A DNA stretch of 64,000 nt, from positions 1 through 64,000 of the forward strand of contig CAJUFH010000005.1 in the NCBI GenBank assembly GCA_910585755.1. The letters are read 5' to 3'. This stretch comes from an uncultured Muribaculaceae bacterium (GTDB taxonomy: Bacteria; Bacteroidota; Bacteroidia; Bacteroidales; Muribaculaceae). Positions 43,906-51,735 of this stretch are shown one piece after another. The position numbers and the translations under genes are program-made. The notes beneath the pieces were generated by a model. It searched no databases and was not told the DNA's origin. It saw nothing but the letters and a program-made list of their open reading frames with translations. Within the stretch, counting starts at the first letter, position 1, and each line of letters opens with the position of its first letter.

Positions 43906-45516
43906 ATGAACCCCATTTTCAGCAAAAATATACTCAAAGCCGGATTCCTTGCCGCCGGACTGGCCCTGACGGGCTGCAACGACTGGCTGTCGGAACCGAC
44001 TCCCGGCTCAACCAAGCTCGAAGACTTCTTCGTGTCGGGTGATGCTTGCGAGCAGGTCATCAACGGCTGCTACGCTCCCCTGGCCTGGGAATACAACAAC
44101 AGCTACTTCTCGGAGTGGTTTATCGGCGACATCGCCTCTGACGACGCCCTCAAGGGGGGCCAGAATATCGCCGACGGAGCCGACGCCTACGACATCGACA
44201 ATTTCAAGACCAACGCCAACAATAACATCCTTCTTGACTACTACCGCGCGAAGTACCAGGGCATAATCCGTTGCAATCTCGCACTGAAACAGGTTGGGGC
44301 GTATGAGCCTGACAAGACCATCAGCGAGAGCGAGCGCGACCGTCTACTCGGCGAGGCCTACTTCCTCCGCGCGATGTATTATTTCCAGCTCGTCAGGGTG
44401 TTCGGGGGCGTGCCTCTCGTCCACGACGTGCTTGACTCCTCCGACCGCTGGCAGCAGCCCCGCGCTACCGCCGAGAAGGTCTACGAATCGATTGTCGAAG
44501 ACCTCAAGAATGCCGAGAAGATGCTGTGGGCCAAGAGCGCCTATCCAGCCGAAGACCTCGGCCGCGCTACCCGCGGCGCCGCCCGTGCCATGCTCTGCAA
44601 GGCATATCTTTATATGAAGAACTATGACGAGGCTTACACTTGGGGCAAACTCTTCGTTGACGAGGAGTACAAGGCCGGAGAATACTCCCTCTGCCCGGTG
44701 TTTACCGACAATTTCACCCTCGCCGGGGAGAACGGCCCAGAGAGCATATTTGAAATCCAGTACGCCGAAGACCCGACAAGCGACTACGGCGAAGGCTTCG
44801 GGTTCACGAGAGGTACCTTCTCGGTTATCCTTACCCGCCCCCGTATGAGCTCTCTCGGCGGCAACAGCGGATGGGGCTGGAACCATCCGACCCAGAACCT
44901 CTACGACGAGTTCGAGCCGGGCGACACGCGCCGCGAGGCCGCTGTCGGAGTTCCCGATGCCGCCGGGCTTCAGGAAACGGAAGTGAACTATCTCGGTTCG
45001 CCGTACTACAACAACAAGACTTCCATGAGCGAGGGGGGCACATTCCCCTCTCTCGACCATCACAGCCGCGGCCCGCTGAACTACCGTCTGATCCGCGCAT
45101 CCGACGCTCTCCTCCTCTTCGCTGAGGCGGCTCTGGAAAGCGGCAAAGACCTTGACGGCGCGAAATGGGCTTTGGAAGAAGTCCGCGCCCGCGCCCGCGC
45201 CAACTCGGCAGATCCCGCCGCGCTACCCGAGTTCCCCGGCTACCTCGGCTATGTCGACGATGCTGCGTCGCTCCGCTCCGCGATCCGCCACGAACGCCGC
45301 GTGGAGCTGGCTATGGAGGGCCACCGCTGGTTCGACCTCGTGCGCTGGGGAATCGCCGCCCAGGTAATGAACAAGGATAACGGCACTTATGGCAGCAACG
45401 AGACTGAAGAAGCCCGAGCCGAAATGGCCAACTTCATCGCAGGAAAGCACGAACTCTTCCCCCTCCCCTCCGAAGAAATCGCCCTGAATCCTATGGACCA
45501 GAACCCCGGTTATTAA
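43906..45516 (+). CDS. SusD/RagB-family lipoprotein (beta-glucan locus)
   Basis: A 536-residue lipoprotein with lipobox AGLALTGCNDWLSEP. The SusD core is clear: RLLGEAYFLRAMYYFQLVRVFGGVPLV near residue 155, AIRHERRVELAMEGHRWFDLVRWG near residue 460 and the C-terminal LFPLPSEEIALNPMDQNPGY. It binds glycan at the cell surface with its SusC. A weak hairpin overlaps its stop codon (45504-45526). Confidence 0.95.
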   Translation: MNPIFSKNILKAGFLAAGLALTGCNDWLSEPTPGSTKLEDFFVSGDACEQVINGCYAPLAWEYNNSYFSEWFIGDIASDDALKGGQNIADGADAYDIDNFKTNANNNILLDYYRAKYQGIIRCNLALKQVGAYEPDKTISESERDRLLGEAYFLRAMYYFQLVRVFGGVPLVHDVLDSSDRWQQPRATAEKVYESIVEDLKNAEKMLWAKSAYPAEDLGRATRGAARAMLCKAYLYMKNYDEAYTWGKLFVDEEYKAGEYSLCPVFTDNFTLAGENGPESIFEIQYAEDPTSDYGEGFGFTRGTFSVILTRPRMSSLGGNSGWGWNHPTQNLYDEFEPGDTRREAAVGVPDAAGLQETEVNYLGSPYYNNKTSMSEGGTFPSLDHHSRGPLNYRLIRASDALLLFAEAALESGKDLDGAKWALEEVRARARANSADPAALPEFPGYLGYVDDAASLRSAIRHERRVELAMEGHRWFDLVRWGIAAQVMNKDNGTYGSNETEEARAEMANFIAGKHELFPLPSEEIALNPMDQNPGY

Positions 45517-45528
45517 TATGCCGGGGCC

Positions 45529-45557
45529 TTGTTCCCCCCCCAAAAAAAATAACTTTA
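45529..45557 (+). promoter_or_regulatory. Candidate promoter with C8A8 spacer before the surface-binding protein gene
   Basis: TTG (45529-45531), 18 bases, TAACTTTA (45550-45557), one base from consensus. The spacer contains eight C followed by eight A (45534-45549). The next gene starts 40 bases downstream. A homopolymeric spacer would vary promoter strength if its length changes. Confidence 0.4.
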
Positions 45558-45597
45558 CAAACAAATATTTATCAACCTGTTACAGTTAAAAACTATC

Positions 45598-46545
45598 ATG
45601 AAAAAATTTACTCTCGTAGCGGCAGCGGTCATGACCGCCATCGCGGCACAGGCTCAGTACACCGTGAATCCCTCCACAGCGGAAGTCATCAAGGGTGGCG
45701 TAAGCTCCGTTGACTATATCATTCTCTCCGAGGCAGCGATTGCCGACTTCCAGAAGTCCGGCGCCAAGATGAACTATGTCGGCCCGTCGCCCGACGAAGG
45801 CCGCAACCTCTGGTACTGGAGCGGTCTGGTGCCCGGTGATGAGTCAAATCCCCGTGTCGACATGGAAGAAGGGGGATATACCTCTGTCGAGGTTGCTCCG
45901 ACAGAAGGATGGTCCGGCGCCGGCTTCGCGATTGCCGAACCGGGCGTGAACCTCTCCCATATGGACGACAACACGATCTTCCACCTCGGTTATATGACCC
46001 CGACCGGCAACGCTCCCGCCTCCATCGCGATTATCCTTCTCGACGGCAAGAAGACGGTCAACGGCGTTGAAACTATTTCCAGCCCCGCTAAATTTGCCCT
46101 TGGCGAAGCGTTCAATGACAACGGCGTGATCTTCCCCTCTGTCGGTCCCAAGGCAACCGACGACTGGCAGGGCATCGAGATTACCCTTGCGAACCTGAAA
46201 AAAATCTGGCCAACCTTCGACCTTAAGAACAAGGACGCATGGGAAGGCAACATCATGTCGTTCCTCGGCGGCGCTGTTAAGGGCCAGACCTTCGCGTTTG
46301 ACGCTGTTTACTTCTACAACCGCGGCAGCGAGGCCGGTATCGACGCCGTTGAAGGAGAAGCGGCCGACTTCGTAGTTACCGCCAACACCATCAACGTTAT
46401 GGGCGCCAACGGCATCCAGCTCTACAACATCGCCGGCCAGCTCGTGAAGGCTACCGAAGGCACCACCCTCGGCATCGACAACCTCGCTACAGGCGTGTAC
46501 GTTGCCAAAGCTGCCAACAAGACCCGCAAAATCGTCGTAAAGTAA
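45598..46545 (+). CDS. Putative surface/secreted glycan-binding protein (SusE position) with C-terminal tail
   Basis: A 315-residue secreted protein with signal peptide (MTAIAAQAQY). No lipobox. The body (about 20-240) has no recognised domain but is aromatic-rich (NLWYWSGLVPG, EGWSGAGFAI), a common trait of carbohydrate-binding beta-sandwiches. The end, IQLYNIAGQLVKATEG then LATGVYVAKAANKTRKIVVK, is the shared tail. Placed directly after susD, where SusE/SusF-type binding proteins are encoded, it probably binds beta-glucan (inference). A strong terminator follows. Confidence 0.7.
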   Translation: MKKFTLVAAAVMTAIAAQAQYTVNPSTAEVIKGGVSSVDYIILSEAAIADFQKSGAKMNYVGPSPDEGRNLWYWSGLVPGDESNPRVDMEEGGYTSVEVAPTEGWSGAGFAIAEPGVNLSHMDDNTIFHLGYMTPTGNAPASIAIILLDGKKTVNGVETISSPAKFALGEAFNDNGVIFPSVGPKATDDWQGIEITLANLKKIWPTFDLKNKDAWEGNIMSFLGGAVKGQTFAFDAVYFYNRGSEAGIDAVEGEAADFVVTANTINVMGANGIQLYNIAGQLVKATEGTTLGIDNLATGVYVAKAANKTRKIVVK

Positions 46546-46574
46546 GTAGCATATAGATAGTAGATTCAATGGCT

Positions 46575-46613
46575 GAAACCCGGGGCCCGGACCCCGGACC
46601 CCGGGTTTCTTTC
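46575..46613 (+). terminator. Terminator after the surface-binding protein gene
   Basis: GAAACCCGGGG (46575-46585) pairs perfectly with CCCCGGGTTTC (46599-46609), followed by TTTC. It separates the SusCD unit from the glycoside hydrolase genes. Confidence 0.65.
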
Positions 46614-46694
46614 TAACCAATGTCTGCTGCTCCCAATACTTTTATCTGTTTCCGAAGCTAATCATTCCATCCTCAATCCAATCATTGAATACAA

Positions 46695-47864
46695 ATGAAA
46701 ACGTCGTTTATACTCGCCGCATCTCTCCTCGCTATTGTATTGCCTCAGACCGCCGATTCCGCCGAGCCGCAGGAAGGTTCGGGCGCTACGGACGGATATT
46801 CGCTCGTATGGCAGGAACTGTTTGACGGCCAGGAACTCAACCCGCTCCGATGGGATATCGAGGTGAACGGCTCAGGGGGTGGAAACAACGAGCTGCAATA
46901 CTATACCGACCGCGCCGAGAACGTGCGCCTGGGCGACGACGGCAACGGCAACGGCTGCCTGATTCTGACTGCCCGCCGCGAGAACTATTCCGGCAAGAAC
47001 TTCACCAGCGGCCGCGTCAACTCCAAGAACCGCATCGCTTTCAAGCACGGAAAAATCGAAGCCTCGATCAAGCTCCCCCGCACGGCCAACGGCCTCTGGC
47101 CCGCTTTCTGGATGATGGGCAACGACTACGACGAGGTAGGCTGGCCCAAGTGCGGCGAGACCGACATCCTCGAGATGGGTAACGCCGAGGGTATCAAGCA
47201 CGGAACCCAGGAGCGTTTCTTCAACGGCGCGTGCCACTGGGGCCAGGGTTGGCCCGCTGCCTCCTATGCGAAGTCTACAACCAAGACATACTCCCTTCAG
47301 GACGGCGAGTTTCACCTGTTCACGGTAATTTGGGACGAGAACGCTATTTCGATGTATGTCGACCTCGACCGTCAGCCCAGACAGAACCCGTACTATAAAA
47401 TTGACATACCCGCCGACGACCCCGACAATGAATGGTCGGCAGGAAACTACTTCCACAAGGATAACTTCATCCTCTTCAACCTCGCCGTCGGCGGCGATTT
47501 CACCGGCCTTCACAACGCGTCGGACATCACGGCACTTAACGACGGCAACGGCAACGAGGCGTCGATGTACGTCAACTACGTAAGAATCTATCAGAAAGGT
47601 CTTACGACAGAGAACCTCGACGCCCTGGATCCCGGCGACCGCGACACTTCGGCCGGAGTTAGCGACATGATTGCCGAAGATAACGGACGCATCAGTTTCG
47701 ACGGCACTACCGTCACCTCGGCTCATCCGAGCCTCGCGCTGTACTCCCTGAGCGGCCTGAAAGTGGCCGCTACAGATTGCGGCGTGCTGAGCGTCGACTC
47801 TCTCAGCCCCGGTGTCTACCTGGCTCACAGCCCCCTTCATACCGAAAAAATCTGTATCCGCTGA
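46695..47864 (+). CDS. GH16 endo-beta-1,3-glucanase (laminarinase) with C-terminal tail
   Basis: A 389-residue secreted enzyme; signal peptide ends near ADSAEP. The GH16 jelly roll (about 35-305) shows LVWQELFDGQELN, FKHGKIEASIKLPRT, LWPAFWMMG and the catalytic ETDILEMG (E155, D157, E160), with the extra residue of the laminarinase-type loop. It should cut beta-1,3- or mixed-linkage glucan. The last 40 residues (LALYSLSGLKVAAT then LSPGVYLAHSPLHTEKICIR) form the shared tail. It is the first of a run of glucan-active enzymes. Confidence 0.93.
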   Translation: MKTSFILAASLLAIVLPQTADSAEPQEGSGATDGYSLVWQELFDGQELNPLRWDIEVNGSGGGNNELQYYTDRAENVRLGDDGNGNGCLILTARRENYSGKNFTSGRVNSKNRIAFKHGKIEASIKLPRTANGLWPAFWMMGNDYDEVGWPKCGETDILEMGNAEGIKHGTQERFFNGACHWGQGWPAASYAKSTTKTYSLQDGEFHLFTVIWDENAISMYVDLDRQPRQNPYYKIDIPADDPDNEWSAGNYFHKDNFILFNLAVGGDFTGLHNASDITALNDGNGNEASMYVNYVRIYQKGLTTENLDALDPGDRDTSAGVSDMIAEDNGRISFDGTTVTSAHPSLALYSLSGLKVAATDCGVLSVDSLSPGVYLAHSPLHTEKICIR

Positions 47865-47991
47865 GAAGTTTTATCCGGCTTCTTCAGCACTCCCACTTTT
47901 TCTCTCCGAGAACCCGGACCTGAGCCGGTCGGAAAGCCAGCTCTTTGCCACCATTGTACCCATACGAGAACAATTTGACATACAACATATA

Positions 47992-50250
47992 ATGAATAAG
48001 AACATCATAACAGCCATCCTCGGCGCGACCTGCTGCGCGTTTTCCGCCGCGGCGCTGACGGAGGCTGAAATCGACAGCCGCGTCAACGACCTCATCGGCC
48101 GTATGACGCTCGCCGAAAAGGTCGGGCAGCTCAACCAGCGCTCCGGTTTCGGCTATGCCGACGAGATGGTCGGACTGGTCCGCGCCGGCGGAGTCGGCTC
48201 TATTCTTAACGAGACAGACCCGGAGATTGTCAACAAGCTCCAGCGCGACGCGGTAGAGAACAGCCGTCTCGGAATCCCCCTGATTTTCGCCCGCGACGTA
48301 GTTCATGGCTTCAAGACAATCTTTCCCATCCCTCTGGGCCAGGCCGCGTCTTTCAATCCCTCGCTTGTTGAAGAAGGGGCGCGGATTGCTGCCGACGAGG
48401 CTTCGTCGGTAGGTATCCGCTGGACCTTCTCCCCGATGGTCGATGTTTCCCGTGACCCGCGTTGGGGGCGTATCGCCGAGAGCTTCGGCGAGGATACCTA
48501 CCTCTCGTCGGTCCTCGGAGTGGCTATGATAAAGGGGTATCAGGGTGACGATCTCTCGAAGCCGAACACCATGGCGGCTTGCGCGAAGCATTTCGCCGGT
48601 TACGGCGCCTCAGAAAGCGGGCGCGACTACAACACTACCTGGATTCCCGAAATCCAGCTCCGCGAAACATACCTGCCCCCCTTCAAGGCTGCGAGTGATG
48701 CCGGGGCGGCGACTTTCATGTGCTCTTTCAACGACATCAACGGCATCCCCTCGTCGGGTAACCGCCATCTGCTCCGCGACATCCTGCGCGATGAGTGGGG
48801 ATTCAGGGGGGTGATGGTCAGCGACTGGGGCTCGATTGACCAGATGATTCCCCACGGCTTCAGCCGCGACCGCCGCCACGCCGCCGCGCAGGGGGTAAAC
48901 GCCGGGGTCGACATCGATATGGAAAGTTACGCCTACTGCTCCCATCTCGAAGACCTCGTCAACAAGGGTGAGGTCTCCATGGCCGCCGTTGACAGCCTCG
49001 TGGCAAACGTGCTCCGCCTGAAATACCGTCTCGGCCTCTTCGACAATCCCTATGTCGATATCAAGACCTCGCGCCGCTTCTACGCCGACGCGTCGCTCGA
49101 CGCGGCACGCCGCGCGGTTGAGGAGAGCGCGATCCTCCTGGCTAACAACGGGGTGCTCCCCATTGACAATAATAAGGTAAGAAAGATAGCGGTAGTCGGC
49201 CCGATGGCTAACGCCCATCACGACCAGGTTGGTACCTGGGTGTTCGATTTCGAGAAAGAGCGCAGTGTGACTCCCCTGGAGGCGCTCCGTGATATGTACG
49301 GCGAGAAGAACGTGCTGTACGCCCCCGGTCTCGAATACAGCCGGCTCAACGACACCAAGGGCTTTGCCGCTGCCGTGAAGGCAGCGCGCAATGCCGACTT
49401 GGTGCTCTACTTCGGCGGTGAGGAAGCCGTCCTCTCCGGCGAGGCCCACTGCCGCACCGACCTTACGCTTCCCGGTGCGCAGAGCGCCCTGCTGAACGAT
49501 CTTAAGGCTACCGGCAAGCCCGTGGTGCTTGTTGTGCAGGCCGGCCGTTCACTGGCTCTGGCTGAGGATGCCGCCCTGGCCGACGCCTCGGTGTTCTGCT
49601 TCCACGGAGGGACTATGGCTGGCCCGGCGCTTGCCAACCTCCTTTCCGGCAAAGTAAATTTCTCTGGGCGTTGCCCCCTCTCCTTCCCCCGCGCGTCGGG
49701 CCAGGTCCCCATCTACTATAACCGCAAGAACACCGGCCGCCCTGCCGCCGATATGACCCTGATTGACGACATTCCTCTGGAAGCCGGACAGACCTCTACC
49801 GGCTGCACGAGCTATTACCTCGACGCCGGCGACGGCGCTCTCTTCCCGTTCGGCTACGGACTGAGCTATACGACTTTCGCCTACACCGATCCCGTGGTTT
49901 CCTCTTCGGAAATCGCTCCCGACGGCTCGCTGACAGTTAGCTGCACCGTGAGCAACACCGGTTCCCGGGAGGGTAGCGAGGTAGCCCAGCTCTACATCCG
50001 CGACCATGTCGGCTCGTTGGTGCGTCCTGTCCGCGAGCTCCGCGGCTTCGAGAAAATTTCCCTGAAGCCGGGCGAAAGCCGCCGGGTGACTTTCACGCTT
50101 ACCCCCGACGACCTCGCTTTCTTTACCACTCCGACAACCCGCATCGTAGAGCCGGGTGAGTTCAGTGTCTGGATCGCCCCTGACAGCAATTCCGGCAATC
50201 CGGCGAAGTTCAACGTCGTGGAATCTCCTTCAGTAGCAATCAATGACTGA
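47992..50250 (+). CDS. GH3 beta-glucosidase
   Basis: From the ATG at 47992 the protein has 752 residues; an upstream in-frame start would overlap the GH16 gene. Signal peptide (GATCCAFSAAALTEAE), N-terminal barrel with KHFAGYGASESGRDYN and nucleophile D278 in VMVSDWGSID, an alpha/beta sandwich domain (about 380-600, GGEEAVLSGEAHCRTDLTLPG), and a C-terminal Fn3-like domain (SLKPGESRRVTFTL). It is an exo-acting enzyme releasing glucose from oligosaccharides. It ends without the C-terminal tail, consistent with a periplasmic site. Confidence 0.95.
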   Translation: MNKNIITAILGATCCAFSAAALTEAEIDSRVNDLIGRMTLAEKVGQLNQRSGFGYADEMVGLVRAGGVGSILNETDPEIVNKLQRDAVENSRLGIPLIFARDVVHGFKTIFPIPLGQAASFNPSLVEEGARIAADEASSVGIRWTFSPMVDVSRDPRWGRIAESFGEDTYLSSVLGVAMIKGYQGDDLSKPNTMAACAKHFAGYGASESGRDYNTTWIPEIQLRETYLPPFKAASDAGAATFMCSFNDINGIPSSGNRHLLRDILRDEWGFRGVMVSDWGSIDQMIPHGFSRDRRHAAAQGVNAGVDIDMESYAYCSHLEDLVNKGEVSMAAVDSLVANVLRLKYRLGLFDNPYVDIKTSRRFYADASLDAARRAVEESAILLANNGVLPIDNNKVRKIAVVGPMANAHHDQVGTWVFDFEKERSVTPLEALRDMYGEKNVLYAPGLEYSRLNDTKGFAAAVKAARNADLVLYFGGEEAVLSGEAHCRTDLTLPGAQSALLNDLKATGKPVVLVVQAGRSLALAEDAALADASVFCFHGGTMAGPALANLLSGKVNFSGRCPLSFPRASGQVPIYYNRKNTGRPAADMTLIDDIPLEAGQTSTGCTSYYLDAGDGALFPFGYGLSYTTFAYTDPVVSSSEIAPDGSLTVSCTVSNTGSREGSEVAQLYIRDHVGSLVRPVRELRGFEKISLKPGESRRVTFTLTPDDLAFFTTPTTRIVEPGEFSVWIAPDSNSGNPAKFNVVESPSVAIND

Positions 50251-50258
50251 TAATCACT

Positions 50259-51710
50259 ATGAAATACAATATTGTCATAATTTCCGCTCTCTTGGCTGCC
50301 GCGCTTCCCGCGGCGGCCAAAAGCCCTAAACGCGGTCTGAGCGAGAACCAGTTCCAGTTCAAGGCGCAGATGGCAGCTGTGGCTCCGGGTGTAACCTGGT
50401 TTTACAACTGGGGACCGGCGATGGGTAACTACCTTGCGAAAGAGGATGTGATGGAGTATGTCCCGATGTGCTGGAACGGTAGTTACGATGTCGACAAAAT
50501 CCGCGCCTGGGCAGCCTCTCATCCCGAATGTAAGTATCTACTGGGTTTCAACGAGCCTAACTTCACCAACCAGGCAGACATGACTCCGCAGGCTGCCGCT
50601 GCGAAATGGCCCGAGGTCCAGGCGCTTGCGAAGGAACTGAACCTCAAACTTGTAGCCCCGGCGCTAAATACCTCCCCTAATCCACCTTACCAGGATCCGA
50701 CCAAATGGATGGACGAGTTTGTGGCGATTGTCGGCAGCGACGCCTTCGACTATACCGCCGTCCACAGCTACGGAGGCGCCCAGGCTCTGAAAAATATCGC
50801 GACTACCTTCCACGACCGCTATGGCAAGGACGTGTGGGTGACGGAGTTCTGCTACTGGCCCGAGGAGGGTAACCCCAACAGCTATGTTTCGCCCGACTCA
50901 CAGATAGCCTCGATGATGCAGAGCGTCGAATGGCTCGAGAAGACCCCCTGGATTTTCCGCTACGCCTGGTTCAAGGCGGTCGGCGATTCCAATGCCTCGA
51001 AAGGCCCCAACTACGGCTTGCTGATTTCTTCCAAAGGGGAGGCCGAGCGCGAGCTTTCCGACCAGGGCAAGGTATATGTCAATATGAGCACATTCGACCC
51101 CGAGGTTTACCACGCCGTGAACACCGTTGTTGCCGCCTCCGACTATATCACGCAGACGAACTGCCTGATGGGCGCTTCCAACGATCCATCGAACCCACTC
51201 CCTATCGAGATTACCCGCTTCAACGCAGGCGCGACTCTCGACTATCAGTTCGACGTTCCCCAGGCCGGGAATTACACTCTGATTCTCAGCGTCAGCGGCT
51301 TTGGGGAACCGACCCGGTTCGACCCCTCGATCGCGGTTTACTCGGTTGATGCCGACGGCGGCGACGGGACGACGCTTGCCTCTTTGGAGAAATTCACCCT
51401 CCCTAACAGCAACGAGGTTTATCAGAACCTCTCGTTCCCCGTGACCCTTCCCGCCGGGAAGCAGACGCTCCGCCTCAAGGACCTCGCTCCCTACAGCCCC
51501 AGCGGAATACGCATCGCGACCGTGGCTCTCAGTGACGGCTCCATGGATGCCGCTGTCGGGATGGTCGGCAACGATTCCGCCGAAGCCCCGCTTGATGTCT
51601 ACACCCTCCAGGGCATTCGAGTCCGCTCCGCCGTCCCCGCGGCCACCGCTACCGACGGCCTCCCATCCGGCCTCTACATCGCAGGCGGCAAAAAAATCCT
51701 CGTAAACTAA
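50259..51710 (+). CDS. GH128 (Glyco_hydro_cc) endo-beta-1,3-glucanase with C-terminal tail
   Basis: A 483-residue secreted enzyme; signal peptide ends at PAAAKS. The catalytic barrel (about 22-265) has VTWFYNWGP, YVPMCWNG, the acid/base E99 in YLLGFNEPNF, the HSYGG strand and the nucleophile E196 in VWVTEFCYW, matching GH128 beta-1,3-glucanases. A beta-sandwich (about 285-430, with LDYQFDVPQAGNYTLILSVSG and LPAGKQTLRLKDLAP) resembles CBM6-type modules. The tail is VYTLQGIRVRSA then LPSGLYIAGGKKILVN. It begins eight bases after the GH3 stop, so the genes are co-transcribed. Confidence 0.9.
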   Translation: MKYNIVIISALLAAALPAAAKSPKRGLSENQFQFKAQMAAVAPGVTWFYNWGPAMGNYLAKEDVMEYVPMCWNGSYDVDKIRAWAASHPECKYLLGFNEPNFTNQADMTPQAAAAKWPEVQALAKELNLKLVAPALNTSPNPPYQDPTKWMDEFVAIVGSDAFDYTAVHSYGGAQALKNIATTFHDRYGKDVWVTEFCYWPEEGNPNSYVSPDSQIASMMQSVEWLEKTPWIFRYAWFKAVGDSNASKGPNYGLLISSKGEAERELSDQGKVYVNMSTFDPEVYHAVNTVVAASDYITQTNCLMGASNDPSNPLPIEITRFNAGATLDYQFDVPQAGNYTLILSVSGFGEPTRFDPSIAVYSVDADGGDGTTLASLEKFTLPNSNEVYQNLSFPVTLPAGKQTLRLKDLAPYSPSGIRIATVALSDGSMDAAVGMVGNDSAEAPLDVYTLQGIRVRSAVPAATATDGLPSGLYIAGGKKILVN

Positions 51711-51735
51711 CCATCTAACCTATAACTATCCTAAC

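Noticed and set aside
47812..47991. N-terminal extension of the GH3 protein
   Set aside because: It overlaps the GH16 gene in another frame and would place 60 non-signal residues before a normal signal peptide.
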